This document shows positions 60,983-64,000 of a stretch of DNA of 64,000 nucleotides, piece after piece (position 1 is the first letter of the stretch; each line of letters opens with the position of its first letter). The DNA is from Shimia sp039969785 (GTDB lineage Bacteria > Pseudomonadota > Alphaproteobacteria > Rhodobacterales > Rhodobacteraceae). The translations under genes and the position numbers were made by a program. The stretch lies in the NCBI RefSeq assembly GCF_039969785.1, contig NZ_JBDVNC010000033.1, forward strand, positions 186,001-250,000. The letters are read 5' to 3'. Under the pieces are notes generated by a model that saw nothing but the letters and a program-made list of their open reading frames with translations, had not been told where the DNA came from and ran no database searches.

Positions 60983-61015
60983 GCGCGTCGGTCTGACGTC
61001 GGTATTCTGTCGGTT
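60983..61015 (+). repeat. 11-bp tandem repeat, three units (GTCGGT array 3)
   Basis: Units at 60983-60993, 60994-61004 and 61005-61015 share the GTCGGT core with the arrays at 4281-4324 and 16669-16701. It lies in the gap between the reductive dehalogenase gene and the convergent MarC gene. Confidence 0.72.
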
Positions 61016-61059
61016 TTGCGAAGGTGTCAAAATTGGTCCGGGGTCAGCCGGATTATCGA

Positions 61060-61695
61060 TTAGAGCGACCCCGTGCGCATGATCTCAACGAGGGCTGACA
61101 ATACGGCGTCAGCCGCGACGGATGCCAAAATCATGCCCATGACCCGGCTGATGATCGCAGCGCCTGAATTCCCGATCACCCGGATAATCGGGTCAGCGAG
61201 CAGCATAAAGAAACAGGCGATGGCCAGCACAGCGACCATCACAGCGGCGGTCAGCGCCTGATCAAGAATGGCAACCTGGGTGTTGTCTGTTAACAGGACA
61301 ATCGCCAGCATGGCGCCGGGTGAGGCCAATGACGGTACCGCCAGCGGGAAGATGGCGGGGGACGGTCGCTCGCCGGTGGCACGTTCGTCTGCTTCGGTTG
61401 ACTGCAGATCGCTTTCTGACTTTGAATCGCCAAATATCATGGTGAGCGCAAAGAGGAACAATACGATGCCGCCCGCAACCTGAAACGACAAAAGGCTGAT
61501 GCCCAGCGCGTCGATCAGTATCTGACCACATACGAGGAAGAACAAAAGCACGCAAATGCTGACCAAAGTGGCCAGCAATGCCGTTTTCCGGCGTTCACCG
61601 GCCGTCATCGCCGCCGTCAGGGCGACGAATACCGGGATCGTGCCAATCGGGTCGATGACAACCCAAAGCGTAACAAAGCGGTCCAACAAATCCAT
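61060..61695 (-). CDS. MarC-family integral membrane protein
   Basis: This 211-residue protein has six hydrophobic helices (about 5-28, 38-62, 68-88, 115-140, 145-170, 182-205) and the family pattern VVIDPIGTIPVFVALTA, VAGGIVLFLFALTMIFG and IFPLAVPSLASPGAML. Function is uncertain; earlier links to multiple antibiotic resistance were not upheld. It is convergent with the dehalogenase gene. Confidence 0.9.
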   Translation of the reverse strand: MDLLDRFVTLWVVIDPIGTIPVFVALTAAMTAGERRKTALLATLVSICVLLFFLVCGQILIDALGISLLSFQVAGGIVLFLFALTMIFGDSKSESDLQSTEADERATGERPSPAIFPLAVPSLASPGAMLAIVLLTDNTQVAILDQALTAAVMVAVLAIACFFMLLADPIIRVIGNSGAAIISRVMGMILASVAADAVLSALVEIMRTGSL

Positions 61696-61758
61696 TGGTC
61701 TACTGCATCACATCTTGAGTTTGCCGTCACCTGAATTCGGGTGAGACCGAGTTTGTCG

Positions 61759-62574
61759 CTAGTGTGACAGGAAAACAGGCACCGTGGAACGCGCCATGAC
61801 GTCGGTTGTGACGCCGCCGATCAGGCTTTGTTGAAAGCGGGAATGTTCAAACGCGCCCATCACGATCAGTTTCGCTCCAACCTCTTCCGTGGTTTCCAGA
61901 ACGGTATTGGCCACAGAGCCGTGGCGGGGGCGGTTTATCAGTTGGGCGTCAATTCCGTGGCGTTCCAGATTGCGCAACAGGACGTCTGTGCCGGGAACCT
62001 GTTCTTTGCCAACCTCGAGAAGAGTGACCTTGCCCTTGTCTTCGAGCACGTCCATGGCATCGCCCAGGGCGCGCGCTGCACAGCGTTTGCCATCCCATGC
62101 GACAATCGCGTGGTCAGCCACGGTTTTGGATTCGTAGTCTTTAGGTACAACCAGAACCGGGCGACCGCTGTAGAGGGTCAACGCTTCCGGGTCTGCGGCC
62201 AGATGTTCTTCTCCAGTTTTGCTACTGGCCCCGGTGACGATCAGGTCAAAGTGGCGGGCAAAGACAGACAGGGAGTGGCCCTGATTGGCTTCGAGGTCGA
62301 AAAACTCGGATTGCTTGGAGAGTCCGGCCTTGCCGACGATGGTATGAAACAGTTTGCCAATCTCACGGATACGCTCTGCGTCGGCCTTATCAATCTGATC
62401 AAGAACTTGCTGAGGGATCTGACCGGTAAAGCTCTTTTGAAGCGGCGGCATGCCATGGCGGACGATACCGCTTAGAAAGCCCTGATGGTATTTGGCGATG
62501 TTGATCGCGTGGCGCAATGCGGGGCTGCGTTCGGACTCGCCGCTGTAGGCCACCAATATGTTTTTGACACTCAT
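61759..62574 (-). CDS. Tandem universal stress protein (UspA family)
   Basis: This 271-residue protein has two Usp domains (about 1-140 and 150-270). The second keeps the ATP-binding type motif GAFEHSRFQQSLIGGVTTDVMARSTVPVFLSH, like G-x2-G-x9-G(S/T). The first starts MSVKNILVAYSGESERSPALRHAINIA. Usp proteins act in stress survival and metabolic arrest. GGAGA lies upstream of the start at 62574. It lies 69 bases from ackA. Confidence 0.9.
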   Translation of the reverse strand: MSVKNILVAYSGESERSPALRHAINIAKYHQGFLSGIVRHGMPPLQKSFTGQIPQQVLDQIDKADAERIREIGKLFHTIVGKAGLSKQSEFFDLEANQGHSLSVFARHFDLIVTGASSKTGEEHLAADPEALTLYSGRPVLVVPKDYESKTVADHAIVAWDGKRCAARALGDAMDVLEDKGKVTLLEVGKEQVPGTDVLLRNLERHGIDAQLINRPRHGSVANTVLETTEEVGAKLIVMGAFEHSRFQQSLIGGVTTDVMARSTVPVFLSH

Positions 62575-62643
62575 GTGAGTTTCTCCGGGTATACGTCGCG
62601 CGAAGTGCCATGCAAACACGGAATAAATGTAACTAGCAACCGT

Positions 62644-63819
62644 TCATTCTACCAGTGGTGACGGGGCGCAGGTCAGCGCCCGAGTCTCTTGGGCAATGAT
62701 GCCTTCTTCGTCGGTGGGAATGACGTGTGCTGACAGGCCGCTGTCAGGGGTGGTGATGCGTGGGGCGGCTTGTGCGTTGGCCCGGTGGTCGATTTTGGCA
62801 CCAAGCCATGCGCACCCCTGAAGGATACGGTCGCGGATCGGGGCGCTGTTTTCGCCAATGCCGCCGGTAAAGACCAGCGCGTCAATCCCGCCCAGCGTGG
62901 CCGCCAGTGCACCGATTTTCTTGCAGGCCTGATAAACAAACAAGTCGATGGCGTCTTTTGCGGCTGGGTCGTCCGAGGCCAGCAGGTCGCGCATGTCTGA
63001 ACTGATGCCAGAAACCCCCAAAAGACCGGATTCGCGGCTGAGCTGGGTTTCGACCTCGGTCACGGTCATGTTGAGATCGCGCAGCATGTAAAAGATCACG
63101 CCGGGATCAAGTTCGCCGCAGCGTCGCCCCATGACCAGCCCGTCAATCGCGGTGAAACCCATAGTGGTGGCCACGCTTTGTCGGTTGTGCAGGGCACACA
63201 TCGAGGCCCCATTGCCAAGGTGGGCCACAACCACACGGCCGTCGGGATTGTCCAGATGGGTGGGCAGTTGCGTCGAGATATAGTGATAGGACAGCCCATG
63301 AAAGCCATAGCGCAGCACGCCACCATCTGTCAGCGCGCGCGGGATGGCGAACATCTGGGCGATTTGGGGCTGGGTGCGGTGAAAGGCGGTGTCGAAACAC
63401 GCGACTTGCGGAATGTTGGGCCAGCGCCGGGCAATGGCGGCGATCCCGGCGAGGTTGTGGGGCTGGTGGCCCGGGGCCAGCGGGGCCAGAGCCTCTAGCC
63501 GCGCAACCACATTGCCTGTGACAAGGGTGGGTGCGACAAAGTCCTGACCGCCATGCACCACGCGGTGGCCCGCTGCGGCGATGGTCAGCCCGGGGGTGTT
63601 GGCTGCAAGATGTGTCGTGAGCCAGTCCAGAATGTCGCTATGCGTGGCATCGCTGGCAAGGGGCAGGGGGTGATCGGTGCCGTTGCTGCGGTGTTGCGGT
63701 CCAAGGCCAATCCTGTCGATCTGGCCATGCACCAGACATTCGGTCGGCGTCTCGGATCGATAGACGGCATATTTGATCGACGAACTGCCTGCGTTCAGGA
63801 CAAGGGTCGCGTCATTCAC
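62644..63819 (-). CDS. ackA: Acetate kinase
   Basis: This 391-residue enzyme phosphorylates acetate with ATP, or makes ATP from acetyl phosphate. Family motifs are LVLNAGSSSIKYAVY at the start, HRVVHGGQDF, the catalytic FDTAFHRT, HLGNGASMCAL, GFTAIDGLVMGRRCGELDPG and VFTGGIGENSAPIRDRI. It starts with GTG at 63819, overlapping the pta stop by four bases (GTGA), and so is coupled to it. Confidence 0.96.
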   Translation of the reverse strand: MNDATLVLNAGSSSIKYAVYRSETPTECLVHGQIDRIGLGPQHRSNGTDHPLPLASDATHSDILDWLTTHLAANTPGLTIAAAGHRVVHGGQDFVAPTLVTGNVVARLEALAPLAPGHQPHNLAGIAAIARRWPNIPQVACFDTAFHRTQPQIAQMFAIPRALTDGGVLRYGFHGLSYHYISTQLPTHLDNPDGRVVVAHLGNGASMCALHNRQSVATTMGFTAIDGLVMGRRCGELDPGVIFYMLRDLNMTVTEVETQLSRESGLLGVSGISSDMRDLLASDDPAAKDAIDLFVYQACKKIGALAATLGGIDALVFTGGIGENSAPIRDRILQGCAWLGAKIDHRANAQAAPRITTPDSGLSAHVIPTDEEGIIAQETRALTCAPSPLVE

Positions 63820-64000
63820 ATCAAGTCCTTTCCAAGCTGTTCATGCACCAGAAGCTGGGCCAGTGCCGCGGATACGAGCCGCGATAGCGTCCCATCGGCG
63901 CGGCTGGTGAGCATGATCGGTACACGCGCGCCCAGCACGAGGCCGGCTGAATCTGCGCCTGCGAGATACATCAGTTGTTTGGCAATCATGTTGCCCGCCT
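63816..64000 (-). CDS. pta: Phosphate acetyltransferase, C-terminal fragment
   Basis: The last 61 codons read AGNMIAKQLMYLAGADSAGLVLGARVPIMLTSRAD, which is the characteristic C-terminus of Pta/Ptb-type phosphotransacylases. The full protein continues beyond the window edge and in this group is often fused to an enoyl-CoA hydratase-like MaoC domain. It precedes ackA, giving the acetyl-CoA to acetate and ATP route. Confidence 0.9.
   Translation of the reverse strand, partial: AGNMIAKQLMYLAGADSAGLVLGARVPIMLTSRADGTLSRLVSAALAQLLVHEQLGKDLM

Overview
The window looks like chromosomal DNA from an alphaproteobacterium of the Roseobacter/Rhodobacteraceae group, probably marine. Supporting signs are three TRAP transporter loci, a C4-type 5-aminolevulinate synthase gene (hemA) with an Fnr-type box, the alphaproteobacterial families DUF2849, DUF2852 and DUF934, a Hint-domain protein, and a sulfur assimilation cluster headed by a divergent Lrp-type regulator. 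GC content is fairly high. I see no insertion sequence, prophage, CRISPR array or rRNA operon.

Layout. 1-4.3 kb: assimilatory sulfate reduction genes (DUF934 fragment, cysH, cysI, DUF2849, siroheme methyltransferase) on the minus strand, tightly overlapped, with an Lrp/AsnC regulator divergent. 4.3-14.1 kb: a cytochrome P450, a DctB-like kinase with a DctD-like regulator that has lost the sigma-54 contact motif, a secreted protein, a frameshifted fatty acid desaturase, and a dctPQM dicarboxylate TRAP operon preceded by two strong palindromes. 14.1-25.2 kb: a sulfotransferase-like gene with one in-frame stop, then housekeeping genes (tpiA, two Fe-S assembly genes, a pentapeptide-repeat membrane protein, NfeD/QmcA pair, tgt, a class D beta-lactamase, lon, an HU-like protein). 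25.3-34.4 kb: a GlxA-type regulator, tRNA-Val, two tRNA-Asp, a Hint protein, an M20 peptidase, hemA, a RodZ-like protein and ispG. 34.4-41.4 kb: a NarL/LuxR-type two-component pair divergent from a TakP-type TRAP operon with unusually large membrane subunits. 41.4-51.3 kb: mixed core genes (bpt, glnE, rlmI, PIN protein, FAH-family hydrolase).

51.5-61.0 kb is the most distinctive part. TRAP membrane subunits without a local binding protein are followed by a true enoyl-CoA hydratase, a MarR regulator, a feruloyl-CoA-synthase-like ligase, an amidohydrolase, and a 1068-residue cytoplasmic reductive dehalogenase fused to its own flavin/[2Fe-2S] reductase. I propose that this set imports hydroxycinnamate-like aromatics, shortens the side chain through CoA thioesters, and removes ring halogens without a separate redox partner. 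The side-chain route is inferred from active-site residues; the substrate is unknown. 61-64 kb: MarC, a universal stress protein, ackA and the 3' end of pta.

Two genes carry a single lesion each (desaturase frameshift, sulfotransferase stop). An 11-bp tandem repeat built around GTCGGT occurs in three separate intergenic gaps.
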